Source: Parapedobacter sp964498395 (GTDB lineage: Bacteria; Bacteroidota; Bacteroidia; Sphingobacteriales; Sphingobacteriaceae). From it: DNA of 64,000 nt. The translations under genes were made by a program, and so were the position numbers. Of this stretch, positions 54,837 to 62,803 are shown in pieces. The stretch is taken from positions 124,001 to 188,000 of the forward strand of contig CAZCHE010000007.1 of assembly GCA_964498395.1 (NCBI GenBank), in the 5' to 3' direction. Positions within the stretch are counted from its first letter, which is position 1; every line of letters starts with the position of its first letter. Below the pieces are notes generated by a model that did not search any database, had not been told where the DNA came from, and was given only the letters and a program-made list of their open reading frames with translations.

Positions 54837-55553
54837 ATGCAACTTTTTTTAGAAAACATTGATTTTCAATCGGAAAAAATTGGCCCCCGCCTTAAATCAA
54901 TCCGAAATTCCTTAGGGATGACCGTGGAAGAGTTTTATAGCCCACTGATGAAAAGCTTCAACAATGGATCTTCGCTGGAGAACAACAAGCGCAAACTCGG
55001 CAAAAGACTAGCAAAAGATATTATCGAATTTTATAGCATCAATCCCGCTTACCTAGGTACCGGGGAGGGCGAGAAGCTCCTAAAAGTACGTCCATACCGC
55101 AAGGAAACGTTCAAACCGAACACTGACTTACCTGAAATCGAGAGCGTTCCCTTCTATAATGTCAACATGACTGAGCTACAGGGGGCGATACCTAACATTT
55201 TCAGCGACAGCACCCCTGCTTATTATGTGAATTACCGCCCTTTCAATGACTGCACCGCCTACTTACCCGTCTATGGCGACAGCATGGCCCCACGCTTTTC
55301 CAACGGTGAAATCATCGCCATCAAGGAAATCGGCAACCCCGATGTTATCCTGTGGGGAGAGGCCTATCTCCTGGTCACAGATGAAAGAGCCAACAGCATG
55401 ATTACCGTAAAACTATTATATGAACACCAAGACGCCTCCAAAATCATCTTACGTGCTGCTAACCCAGACTACAAAGGAGACACCATCATCCCCAAAACAT
55501 CGATTGTAAAGCTGTACATCATCAAGGGTAAGATCACCCAAAGTCAGCTATAA
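54837..55553 (+). CDS. S24/LexA-like transcriptional regulator
   Basis: A protein of 238 residues from the ATG at 54837 (a longer TTG-started reading is less likely because it starts inside the palindrome). The N-terminus is an XRE-like helix-turn-helix with atypical wording (IGPRLKSIRNSLGMTVEEFYSPLMKSF). The C-half is an S24 domain: YLPVYGDSMAPRFSNGEIIAIKE carries the active Ser (residue 149 from this start) and ITVKLLYEH the Lys (192). No obvious Ala-Gly self-cleavage site is visible, so it may use the fold only for dimerisation. Divergent to the HEPN pair, and followed by a structured non-coding stretch. Confidence 0.88.
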   Translation: MQLFLENIDFQSEKIGPRLKSIRNSLGMTVEEFYSPLMKSFNNGSSLENNKRKLGKRLAKDIIEFYSINPAYLGTGEGEKLLKVRPYRKETFKPNTDLPEIESVPFYNVNMTELQGAIPNIFSDSTPAYYVNYRPFNDCTAYLPVYGDSMAPRFSNGEIIAIKEIGNPDVILWGEAYLLVTDERANSMITVKLLYEHQDASKIILRAANPDYKGDTIIPKTSIVKLYIIKGKITQSQL

Positions 55554-55671
55554 CATCAACCAATCGATTAGCGCAGGGGTTCTAAAAACAACTTGTCCAC
55601 CGTGCTCATTGAATCTTCCGTCGATGAGTATGCTACATCCAGCCATAAAAATGCAAAAAAATGCAAAAAAA

Positions 55672-55784
55672 ATTGAGCGAGTCTAAAGTTTGGCATCCTT
55701 TTCGCTCTTGACTCGATAGGTTTAGGTTGATAGCCCCTAACCCCATTGGGGCGGCCGCCTGTCTTCGGACAGGCGGTTTTTTTT
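55672..55784 (+). ncRNA. Candidate structured small RNA or leader ending in a terminator
   Basis: In order: GAGCGAGTC (55675-55683) can pair either with TCGCTC (55702-55707) or with GACTCG (55710-55715), two exclusive folds. Then GGTTTAGG and CCTAACC (bulged T), CCCCATTGGGG, and a UUCG-capped terminator. The density of complementary segments just before a perfect terminator suggests a real transcript, but no known family is recognised and no promoter is certain. It could also be the structured 3' end of the S24 mRNA. Confidence 0.45.
55755..55784 (+). terminator. Intrinsic terminator with TTCG loop
   Basis: CCGCCTGTC-TTCG-GACAGGCGG is a perfect 9-bp stem with the very stable TTCG tetraloop, followed by eight T. 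It is the strongest terminator in the window, 200 bases after the S24 gene stop. Confidence 0.93.
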
Positions 55785-55983
55785 GCGCCTAACTAACTTA
55801 CCCTTAATTTATTTTTTTCTCGAAGCACCATATTTGCATTTCTTTAATTAATATTGTGAAGCAATTTCGGCCTTCCTTTTTGGTAACATTTCTGTGAAGA
55901 CATCCAAAATTGGCTAACCAGTTTGTGCAGCTTTCTGCCTTTTAGAGATTTTCTATACATATTTGTCCAGCTAACAGATAGCT

Positions 55984-57738
55984 ATGATAAACGACACCTT
56001 TTTTGAAAGGATTTTACCAAAAAAAACGCTTGAACACATATCCGACCCCATCAATCGGGTTTTGTTTAAGATCCTGTATATTGCCATCTTCCTAACAGCA
56101 GCTAAGCTGCTCATCGTTTCTCCTGTCTATTATAGCGACCCCACCTTACTGGCCATCACCGTTACCAGCCTTTCCTTTTGTGCTTTATTCCTTGTATTTA
56201 TTTTTTGGAAACCGAATGCAATCCGGCAAATGACCCGGTGGGGGCTGGCCCTTTTCACACTGTACATCGGATCCATCATTCACTACTCTCCCGATTCCTT
56301 TAACATTATCTCTCTCCAGCACATTTTTATCATAATCATGTGGGCGTTCTATGGGCTTGACAGACGATGGGGAATCGCTTATTCTGTTATATTTATCACG
56401 TTTATCGCCTCATTTCTATACATCAACAAAGATACCCTACTTACTTTTCGTTTATTCCCGGGCTCCTTCCCATTCTATTCAACATTTGCGGTCATCATCA
56501 TCAACTTCGTCCTGGCGGCCCTCATCCATTTTTACTACCATAAGGCGCTTACCACTTCCGTACAGGAACAAAAAAGGCTCAATAGCCAGCTAAACAACCT
56601 GCTTGACGCAAAAACCAATTTCCTGGCCACCATGTCGCATGAGCTCAGGACACCACTGAATGCAGTCATTGGCTTTGCTAACCTATTATTGGACAACAAC
56701 AAGGATACTGAACAAAAAGAAAACCTGGACCATCTCCGGTTTTCTGCGGAAAGTTTGCTCTTTCTCATCAACGACATCCTAGACTTTAACAAAATCGATG
56801 CAAACAAAATGGAATTGGACGCCATCCCGTTCAATTTACATCACCTACTGGAAAATGTATATAAGGGCATGTCCATTAAAGCCCAAGAAAAGGCATTGTA
56901 CTGCAACCTCGAGGTGGACGATGAACTTTCGGCGATCAATGTGGTCGGTGATGCAGCAAGATTGAGCCAGATCATTTACAATTTGGTGAGCAATGCCGTT
57001 AAGTTTACGGAAAAAGGGGGCATCAATCTCCTCGCTAAGGTATTGGACCAGACCGACAGCACCGTCACGATACGCATTTCCGTAGCAGATACCGGCATCG
57101 GCATCGACCCCTCGAAGCAGCAACTCATCTTTGAGCCGTTTACACAGGCATCCGCCGCGATTTCCCAAGGGTTTGGCGGAGTAGGGCTGGGGCTAGCCAT
57201 CGTCAAGCACCTCGTTAGATTACACGGTGGCTCCATCCAATTGGAAAGTACCCCCGACAAAGGCTCTCGTTTCTATTTCGAGATCACCTACCCCATCTAT
57301 CAGGACCAAGGGGATGGACGCATTAATCCCAATACCGAATATGCGATCAGTACCCACAGCTTGGATGGGCTTCGAATCTTACTGGCCGAAGATAACGCCA
57401 TGAGTATCCTCTTTATGGAAAAACTGCTAGCCAAATGGAACGTAAAGTTGGACATCAGCAAAAATGGACGAGAGACCATCGACAAACTGATCAGCCAACC
57501 TTACGATGTCATCCTCATGGACCTGCACATGCCCATCATGAACGGGATTGATGCCACCCAATACATCCGAAACATGGAAGACCCCACCAAATCCAGTGTA
57601 TATATTATCGCACTGACAGCTTCCGTATCAAGTGACATCATTACAAATATCAAGAAACTGGGATTTGACGACTACCTCGGGAAACCCTTCCGGCCTAACG
57701 ACCTCCATAGAAAGTTAGCGAAAGCGTCACAACGTTAA
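55984..57738 (+). CDS. Membrane hybrid histidine kinase with receiver domain
   Basis: A 584-residue hybrid kinase. About six or seven hydrophobic helices (residues 25-185) form the membrane part, with no periplasmic sensor of notable size. A short coiled coil leads to HisKA (FLATMSHELRTPLNAVIGFANLLLD, phospho-His 219). The ATPase domain has the N box LSQIIYNLVSNAVKFTEKGG, the G1 box VADTGIGIDPSKQQLIFEPFTQ and the G2 box GGVGLGLAIVKHLVRLHGG. The receiver (about 460-580) has AEDN and phospho-Asp513 in DVILMDLHMPIMNG. There is no output domain, so it must signal through another protein. A small perfect hairpin (CTATTCT-TCC-AGAATAG, 57768-57784) follows the stop. Confidence 0.95.
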   Translation: MINDTFFERILPKKTLEHISDPINRVLFKILYIAIFLTAAKLLIVSPVYYSDPTLLAITVTSLSFCALFLVFIFWKPNAIRQMTRWGLALFTLYIGSIIHYSPDSFNIISLQHIFIIIMWAFYGLDRRWGIAYSVIFITFIASFLYINKDTLLTFRLFPGSFPFYSTFAVIIINFVLAALIHFYYHKALTTSVQEQKRLNSQLNNLLDAKTNFLATMSHELRTPLNAVIGFANLLLDNNKDTEQKENLDHLRFSAESLLFLINDILDFNKIDANKMELDAIPFNLHHLLENVYKGMSIKAQEKALYCNLEVDDELSAINVVGDAARLSQIIYNLVSNAVKFTEKGGINLLAKVLDQTDSTVTIRISVADTGIGIDPSKQQLIFEPFTQASAAISQGFGGVGLGLAIVKHLVRLHGGSIQLESTPDKGSRFYFEITYPIYQDQGDGRINPNTEYAISTHSLDGLRILLAEDNAMSILFMEKLLAKWNVKLDISKNGRETIDKLISQPYDVILMDLHMPIMNGIDATQYIRNMEDPTKSSVYIIALTASVSSDIITNIKKLGFDDYLGKPFRPNDLHRKLAKASQR

Positions 57739-57949
57739 CTTCCAGCTAAAACCTGCCGTAAAATCGACTATTCTTCCAGAATAGATAATAAAACATCAAT
57801 ATAAACTCAAAAAAATTTGAATTTTATGAATTTTTAGATCATTTAAATCAAAAAAATGTTTGTAAAATATAAAAAAATTATATTTTTATAAAAATTTGAG
57901 ATTTACAAACACACATAATACAAGTAGCAGCCTTTAAAATATAAACATC

Positions 57950-59407
57950 ATGATTAAATATGATCACTTTTTAAAGGATTATACATGCAACCCCAAAAAT
58001 TGGGATGAAATGTACGACTCCAAATCTGTCAGAGGGCAGTATTCATCCCTATTTGCGAGCCTCCAACAACTTGACACCGACACGTTGAGGAACAAACACA
58101 ACTTTGCAAGTGAGTTGTTCATGAACCAAGGCATCACGTTTACCGTATACGATAACGACGAGGGAATTGAGCGTATTTTTCCGTTTGACATTATTCCGCG
58201 TATCATTACCGGGAGCGAGTGGTTGCAAATCGAGCAGGGTATTGCCCAACGCCTGAAGGCATTGAACCTATTTATCAAGGACGTGTACCACGAACAGCAG
58301 ATCATACGAGACGGCATCGTGCCCGCTAGCCTCGTTGCTTCATGCCCACATTACAAACGTGAAGTTTTCGGCATCAAAGTTCCGTACGACATCTATGTGC
58401 ATATATCCGGTATCGACCTCATCCGCGGCGCCGACGGCAAATTCTATGTGCTGGAAGACAACCTCCGCACTCCATCGGGTGTAAGTTATATGCTTGAAAA
58501 CAGGGAAGTGACCAAACGGATTTTTCCCGACATGCTCGCCTCCAACAATGTACGGCGAATCAGCCACTATCCCGTGCTATTACATGAAATACTCCTCGAA
58601 CTGGCTTCGACACAAATCTCAAATCCCCGCGTGGTGCTCCTCACACCGGGTATCTTCAACTCCGCTTACTACGAACATTCGTTCCTTGCCCGTCAGATGG
58701 GAGTCGATTTAGTAGAGGGTCGGGATTTGGTCGTAGACAACCACAAAGTATATATGAAAACCACTAAGGGGCTCGAACAGGTGCATGTCATCTATAGGCG
58801 ACTGGACGATGAATACTTAGACCCCTTGGTATTCCTCAAAAACAGTGTACTCGGTGTTCCCGGCCTCATTGGCGCTTACCGCAAAGGCAATGTAGCCATT
58901 GTCAATGCCATCGGCAACGGGGTAGCCGATGACAAGGCGGTGTATGCCTATGTCCCCGCAATGATTAACTACTACCTTAACGAAGAGCCGATATTGGAAA
59001 ATGTGCCCACCTACCAATTGAGTGACCCCGACGCAATGGCCCACGTGCTGGAAAACCACCAAAACATGGTCATCAAAAACACCAACCAGTCTGGCGGGTA
59101 CGGCATGGTGATGGGCAATGCTATCACCGAAAAAGAATGGCTGAAAGCCAAGGTAATCATCGAAAACAATCCACGCAACTATATCGCCCAACCCATCATA
59201 CAACTGTCTACGGTACCATGCTTCATCAACAGGAAAATCGAACCCCGGCATGTCGACCTGAGGCCCTACGCCTTATACGGCCCCAAAGGCATCAAACTGG
59301 TGCCGGGCGGCCTTACCCGCGTAGCGCTCAAAGAAGGTTCCCTCGTGGTCAACTCTTCCCAAGGCGGCGGCAGCAAAGACACGTGGATAGTGGACGACGA
59401 TATATAA
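57950..59407 (+). CDS. Circularly permuted ATP-grasp type 2 protein
   Basis: A 485-residue protein of the circularly permuted ATP-grasp family (formerly DUF404/DUF407), predicted to form an amide or peptide-like bond. Characteristic segments are QGITFTVYDNDEGIERIFPFDIIPRII, the nucleotide-binding part DGKFYVLEDNLRTPSGVSYMLENREV, and IKNTNQSGGYGMVMGNA with the Gly-rich loop, ending NSSQGGGSKDTWIVDD. It is first in a three-gene unit with an alpha-E protein and a transglutaminase-like protein, a trio conserved across bacteria whose product has not been established to my knowledge. An AT-rich 210-base region upstream must hold the promoter. Confidence 0.95.
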   Translation: MIKYDHFLKDYTCNPKNWDEMYDSKSVRGQYSSLFASLQQLDTDTLRNKHNFASELFMNQGITFTVYDNDEGIERIFPFDIIPRIITGSEWLQIEQGIAQRLKALNLFIKDVYHEQQIIRDGIVPASLVASCPHYKREVFGIKVPYDIYVHISGIDLIRGADGKFYVLEDNLRTPSGVSYMLENREVTKRIFPDMLASNNVRRISHYPVLLHEILLELASTQISNPRVVLLTPGIFNSAYYEHSFLARQMGVDLVEGRDLVVDNHKVYMKTTKGLEQVHVIYRRLDDEYLDPLVFLKNSVLGVPGLIGAYRKGNVAIVNAIGNGVADDKAVYAYVPAMINYYLNEEPILENVPTYQLSDPDAMAHVLENHQNMVIKNTNQSGGYGMVMGNAITEKEWLKAKVIIENNPRNYIAQPIIQLSTVPCFINRKIEPRHVDLRPYALYGPKGIKLVPGGLTRVALKEGSLVVNSSQGGGSKDTWIVDDDI

Positions 59408-59435
59408 GCACCTATAGATTTTAGATTTTCTCAAT

Positions 59436-60374
59436 ATGCTTAGTAGAATAGCCGATTCCCTATTTTGGTTGAACCGTTATATGGAACGCACACAGAGCGT
59501 GCTCCGGGTGGTGCGCAGCCACTACATCATCTCATTGGATAACGATGCCATCGGAAACACGACTTGGAAGCCAATACTCGAAATATTTGCCCAGCTTTCC
59601 GAAGAAGAAATCGCCCAAATCGAAAAACAATCCGGGGCTGTGCTGAAAAAAATCATCCTCGATGCCAATAACCCCAACTCGATCAAGGCCATCGTCGCTA
59701 GGGCCAGGGAAAATGCCCGAGGCGTGCAAAACCACATTACCAAGGAACTGTGGGAAGCCGTCAACTCCATGTACCATCAAACCAACAAGTCTTATCTCAA
59801 CCAACGGCTTTCTGGTCCCGACGCATTGGAAGTCATTGACCACCTGATGCAGCAAAGTGTACTGTATGCCGGAATCGCAGACATTACCATGCCACGTGGC
59901 ATCGGTTGGGATTTCATGAAGCTCGGCAAGTACCTCGAAAGAAGCATGGAGACCATTGTCATCACCGATAAGCAATGCCAATTATTCGATTACGATATGC
60001 GGCAAGAACGAGACATCTCCCAATGGCGCTTCCTCCTGATGTCGCTCTCCGGTTATGAAGTGTACCTGAAAACCTACCGGACGTTCAAGCACAATAATAA
60101 TATCCTCCACCAAGTGCTGCTCAACGAAGACTACCCCCATTCGGTTATCTTCTCCCTGACGCGCCTAAGCCGCTATCTCCGCGATGTCATCAAGGATAAC
60201 GACTCCTCGGAAAAACTCGCATTAATGCGTACATTTGGTCGCTTATACAGCAAAATCAAGTACATGGACCCAGAGCGATTGGAGACAATGGACCTACAAA
60301 CATTTTTCAAGGAACTGCGCAACGAATTGTTGGTGTTCTATAACCAACTGGAAAAAGTCTTTTTCTCCTATTAG
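59436..60374 (+). CDS. Alpha-E domain protein (DUF403)
   Basis: A 312-residue all-helical protein. The opening MLSRIADSLFWLNRYMERTQSVLRVVRSHY is the diagnostic start of the alpha-E family, followed by VKAIVARARENARGVQNHITKELWEAVNSMY and GIGWDFMKLGKYLERSMETIVITDKQ. It accompanies the ATP-grasp protein in the same operon (28-base gap) and probably forms a complex with it; the family has no known activity of its own. The transglutaminase-like gene begins 18 bases after its stop. Confidence 0.94.
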   Translation: MLSRIADSLFWLNRYMERTQSVLRVVRSHYIISLDNDAIGNTTWKPILEIFAQLSEEEIAQIEKQSGAVLKKIILDANNPNSIKAIVARARENARGVQNHITKELWEAVNSMYHQTNKSYLNQRLSGPDALEVIDHLMQQSVLYAGIADITMPRGIGWDFMKLGKYLERSMETIVITDKQCQLFDYDMRQERDISQWRFLLMSLSGYEVYLKTYRTFKHNNNILHQVLLNEDYPHSVIFSLTRLSRYLRDVIKDNDSSEKLALMRTFGRLYSKIKYMDPERLETMDLQTFFKELRNELLVFYNQLEKVFFSY

Positions 60375-60392
60375 TACCGAAAAAATCTGCAA

Positions 60393-61340
60393 ATGGCTAT
60401 TTTCAAAATCCACCATATTACCAAATACGAGTACGACAACCCCGTTGTGGATAGTGTAAATGAGGTTAGAATCTTCCCTTATGCCTGTGCCGAACAAGAA
60501 CTACTGCAACTGGAACTCAACATCTCATCTACACCTGATGTGCAGGTATTCTACGACTATTGGGGAAACAAATGCGGACTGTTCTCCCTGATTGCCCCCC
60601 ATAACGCACTGACCATCGAAAGCAGGGCGATCATCCGAACCACCCTATCCAGCCAACTGCAGATCGACTTCCATAGCGATTTCAAACAGTTGAAAGCTGA
60701 AGTCGAAAACGACCTTGGACTCATCGAACTGACCTATCCGGATGCGATAAAGAACCAATCGGCGATTGACCGCATAGCGCGCGCACTCACTAAAGGGGGC
60801 GAAAGCGTTGCTGCTGCGGTGGAGAAATGCGGAGAATACATCTTCAAGCGATTCAAATATGTCAAGGGTATCACCACCATTGAAACAACGGTAGATGAAA
60901 TCCTCCAACACAAGTCGGGTGTTTGCCAAGATTTCGCGCACCTGATGCTTCAAGTGCTGCGTACCGCTGGTATTCCGAGCCGCTATGTAAGTGGTTATAT
61001 CTGCCCGAATAAGAACGGCATGCGCGGAGAGGGAGCTACCCACGCTTGGGTAGAAGCGTATATTCCCGGATACGGATGGGCAGGTATCGATCCCACCAAC
61101 AATGTTTGGGTGACAAATACCCATGTCAAGCTAGCCATCGGCCGAAATTTCGACGACTGCAGTCCGGTAAAAGGCACATTCAGAGGGAATACTAAGCAGC
61201 ATTTATCCGTATATGTGTCCGTGGGTTATGAAGACGGGCATGTATTTGAAGGCAGGAGTGACGTCAAACAGCATCCGCTGCCGGCTAACGCTGCATTGGT
61301 CGTGGAAACCCCCGAACACATCGGCGCACAACAGCAATAG
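60393..61340 (+). CDS. Transglutaminase-like cysteine peptidase family protein
   Basis: A 315-residue cytoplasmic protein with an N-terminal beta domain (FKIHHITKYEYDNPVVDSVNEVRIFPYA) and a transglutaminase-like core. The catalytic triad is visible as Cys in HKSGVCQDFAHLMLQVLRTAGIPSRYVSGYI, His in GEGATHAWVEAYIPGYGW and Asp in IDPTNNVWV. It is the third gene of the ATP-grasp/alpha-E operon. The trio probably makes and/or trims an unknown peptide or amide product. Convergent with nuoN, 24 bases between stops. Confidence 0.95.
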   Translation: MAIFKIHHITKYEYDNPVVDSVNEVRIFPYACAEQELLQLELNISSTPDVQVFYDYWGNKCGLFSLIAPHNALTIESRAIIRTTLSSQLQIDFHSDFKQLKAEVENDLGLIELTYPDAIKNQSAIDRIARALTKGGESVAAAVEKCGEYIFKRFKYVKGITTIETTVDEILQHKSGVCQDFAHLMLQVLRTAGIPSRYVSGYICPNKNGMRGEGATHAWVEAYIPGYGWAGIDPTNNVWVTNTHVKLAIGRNFDDCSPVKGTFRGNTKQHLSVYVSVGYEDGHVFEGRSDVKQHPLPANAALVVETPEHIGAQQQ

Positions 61341-61364
61341 CGGCTTAAGTACGGCGACAGTGAG

Positions 61365-62744
61365 CTATAATAACCCTGCTACCCAAGCCGGGTATACCCC
61401 TAAAATCACCGTGATCAATACCGCCAACAGCAATACCGCTTTGTATTCGCCAGATATGACGATTTGATCCCGATCTATCGGCTTGAAATACATGGCGACG
61501 ATCACGCGGAAGTAGTAGAAAATACCCATGGCCGCATTGATAACGGCAAGGATCACCAATAGCACCTGGTAGTTAGCCAGTACACCGGAAAACATCATAA
61601 ATTTACCGATAAACCCTGCGGTCAACGGAATACCCGCCAACGACAACATCGCAATGGCTACGGCCAGCGACAGGTAAGGATTTTTCTTTGCCAACCCGTT
61701 AAACGCTTCGAAATGATCGCTTCCCATGGCACGCTTCACCAATATCAGGGAACCGAAAGCAATGACCGATGCCAGTGAATACGCTCCAGCGTATAGCAAC
61801 ACCGACCCTGCCGAAGCTGGACCAATGGCAACGATCGCAAAAAGCATATATCCGGCATGCGAAATACTCGAATAGGCAAGCATCCGTTTAAAGCTCTGTT
61901 GTACGATTGCGGTGATGTTTCCAATAAACAACGTGATAATGGTCATGACCAGCAATACCGGCACCCAAAAATCCTGCAATGGCACGAAACAGAAATAAAA
62001 CAGACGGAGGAAACCGGCAAATGCAGCGGTTTTAACCACCGTGCTCATAAAAGTGGTAATCAATATCGGAGCACCATCATACACATCCGGCGTCCAAAAA
62101 TGGAATGGGGCCGCACCAACTTTAAACGCCAACCCGACAATCAACAGCAGTATCCCGGCATAGAAAAGCGGGGAAACCGTATGGGGATTGTTAACCACAT
62201 AATCCCCGATGACAGCCAAATCAAACGATCCACTAGCTCCATATAATAGGGTGATCCCAAACAGCAAAAAACCGGTGGAAAACGCACCCATCAGAAAATA
62301 TTTCAGGGCTGCTTCATTGGAGGCGAAATCTTTCTTGCGGATACCGGCCAAGATGTACAAGGCCACCGACATGATCTCTATACCGATGAATAACATGGCT
62401 AGGTTGTGGAAAGACACGACCAGCAGCGCTCCGGTCAATGAAAACAAGATAAGCGCATAGTACTCGGCCACATGTGTACTTCCCTTGTCAAAATAATCTT
62501 TGGATAAAAACAATACCAATCCCGTCACAAACACACATAATATGGAAAATGCTATGGCAAAATGGTCGAAAAGGACCATCCCGCTATACAGCGGTTGTGC
62601 ATCTTTACCCCAGTCCACCACGTGGAGAACCAAGGCCGCCACAAGACCCAACAGTGAAACCGGCAATAATGCTCTCTTGGCGTTAAATAATCCCAGATAC
62701 AGCACTAATATTGCTAATAAAGACAGCGTAATAATCGCACTCAT
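61365..62744 (-). CDS. nuoN: NADH-quinone oxidoreductase subunit N
   Basis: A 459-residue membrane subunit of respiratory complex I, one of the antiporter-like proton channels. About fourteen helices. Characteristic are the conserved Glu in FIGIEIMSVALYILAG, the Lys in AALKYFLMGAFSTGFLLFGI, the discontinuous helix region GLAFKVGAAPFHFWTPDVYDGAPILITTFMSTVVKTAAF with its conserved Lys/His, and RMLAYSSISHAGYMLFA. It follows nuoM with 59 bases between, as the last gene of a nuo operon that enters from the right edge. Confidence 0.96.
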   Translation of the reverse strand: MSAIITLSLLAILVLYLGLFNAKRALLPVSLLGLVAALVLHVVDWGKDAQPLYSGMVLFDHFAIAFSILCVFVTGLVLFLSKDYFDKGSTHVAEYYALILFSLTGALLVVSFHNLAMLFIGIEIMSVALYILAGIRKKDFASNEAALKYFLMGAFSTGFLLFGITLLYGASGSFDLAVIGDYVVNNPHTVSPLFYAGILLLIVGLAFKVGAAPFHFWTPDVYDGAPILITTFMSTVVKTAAFAGFLRLFYFCFVPLQDFWVPVLLVMTIITLFIGNITAIVQQSFKRMLAYSSISHAGYMLFAIVAIGPASAGSVLLYAGAYSLASVIAFGSLILVKRAMGSDHFEAFNGLAKKNPYLSLAVAIAMLSLAGIPLTAGFIGKFMMFSGVLANYQVLLVILAVINAAMGIFYYFRVIVAMYFKPIDRDQIVISGEYKAVLLLAVLITVILGVYPAWVAGLL

Positions 62745-62803
62745 GTTTTATCTATTATCTTAACCCGTTGGCAAACAAACCGCTGGAATATGCTAATGCT
62801 AAC

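Larger units (their letters stand above)
55554..55983. other. 430-base gap with structured RNA candidate and terminator
   Basis: The gap between the S24 regulator and the hybrid kinase holds no gene. Several hairpins are packed from about 55672 to 55784 and end in a strong terminator. The last 200 bases (55785-55983) are AT-rich and presumably hold the kinase promoter; a CATATTTG word at 55958-55965 is one base off TAnnTTTG. Confidence 0.6.
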
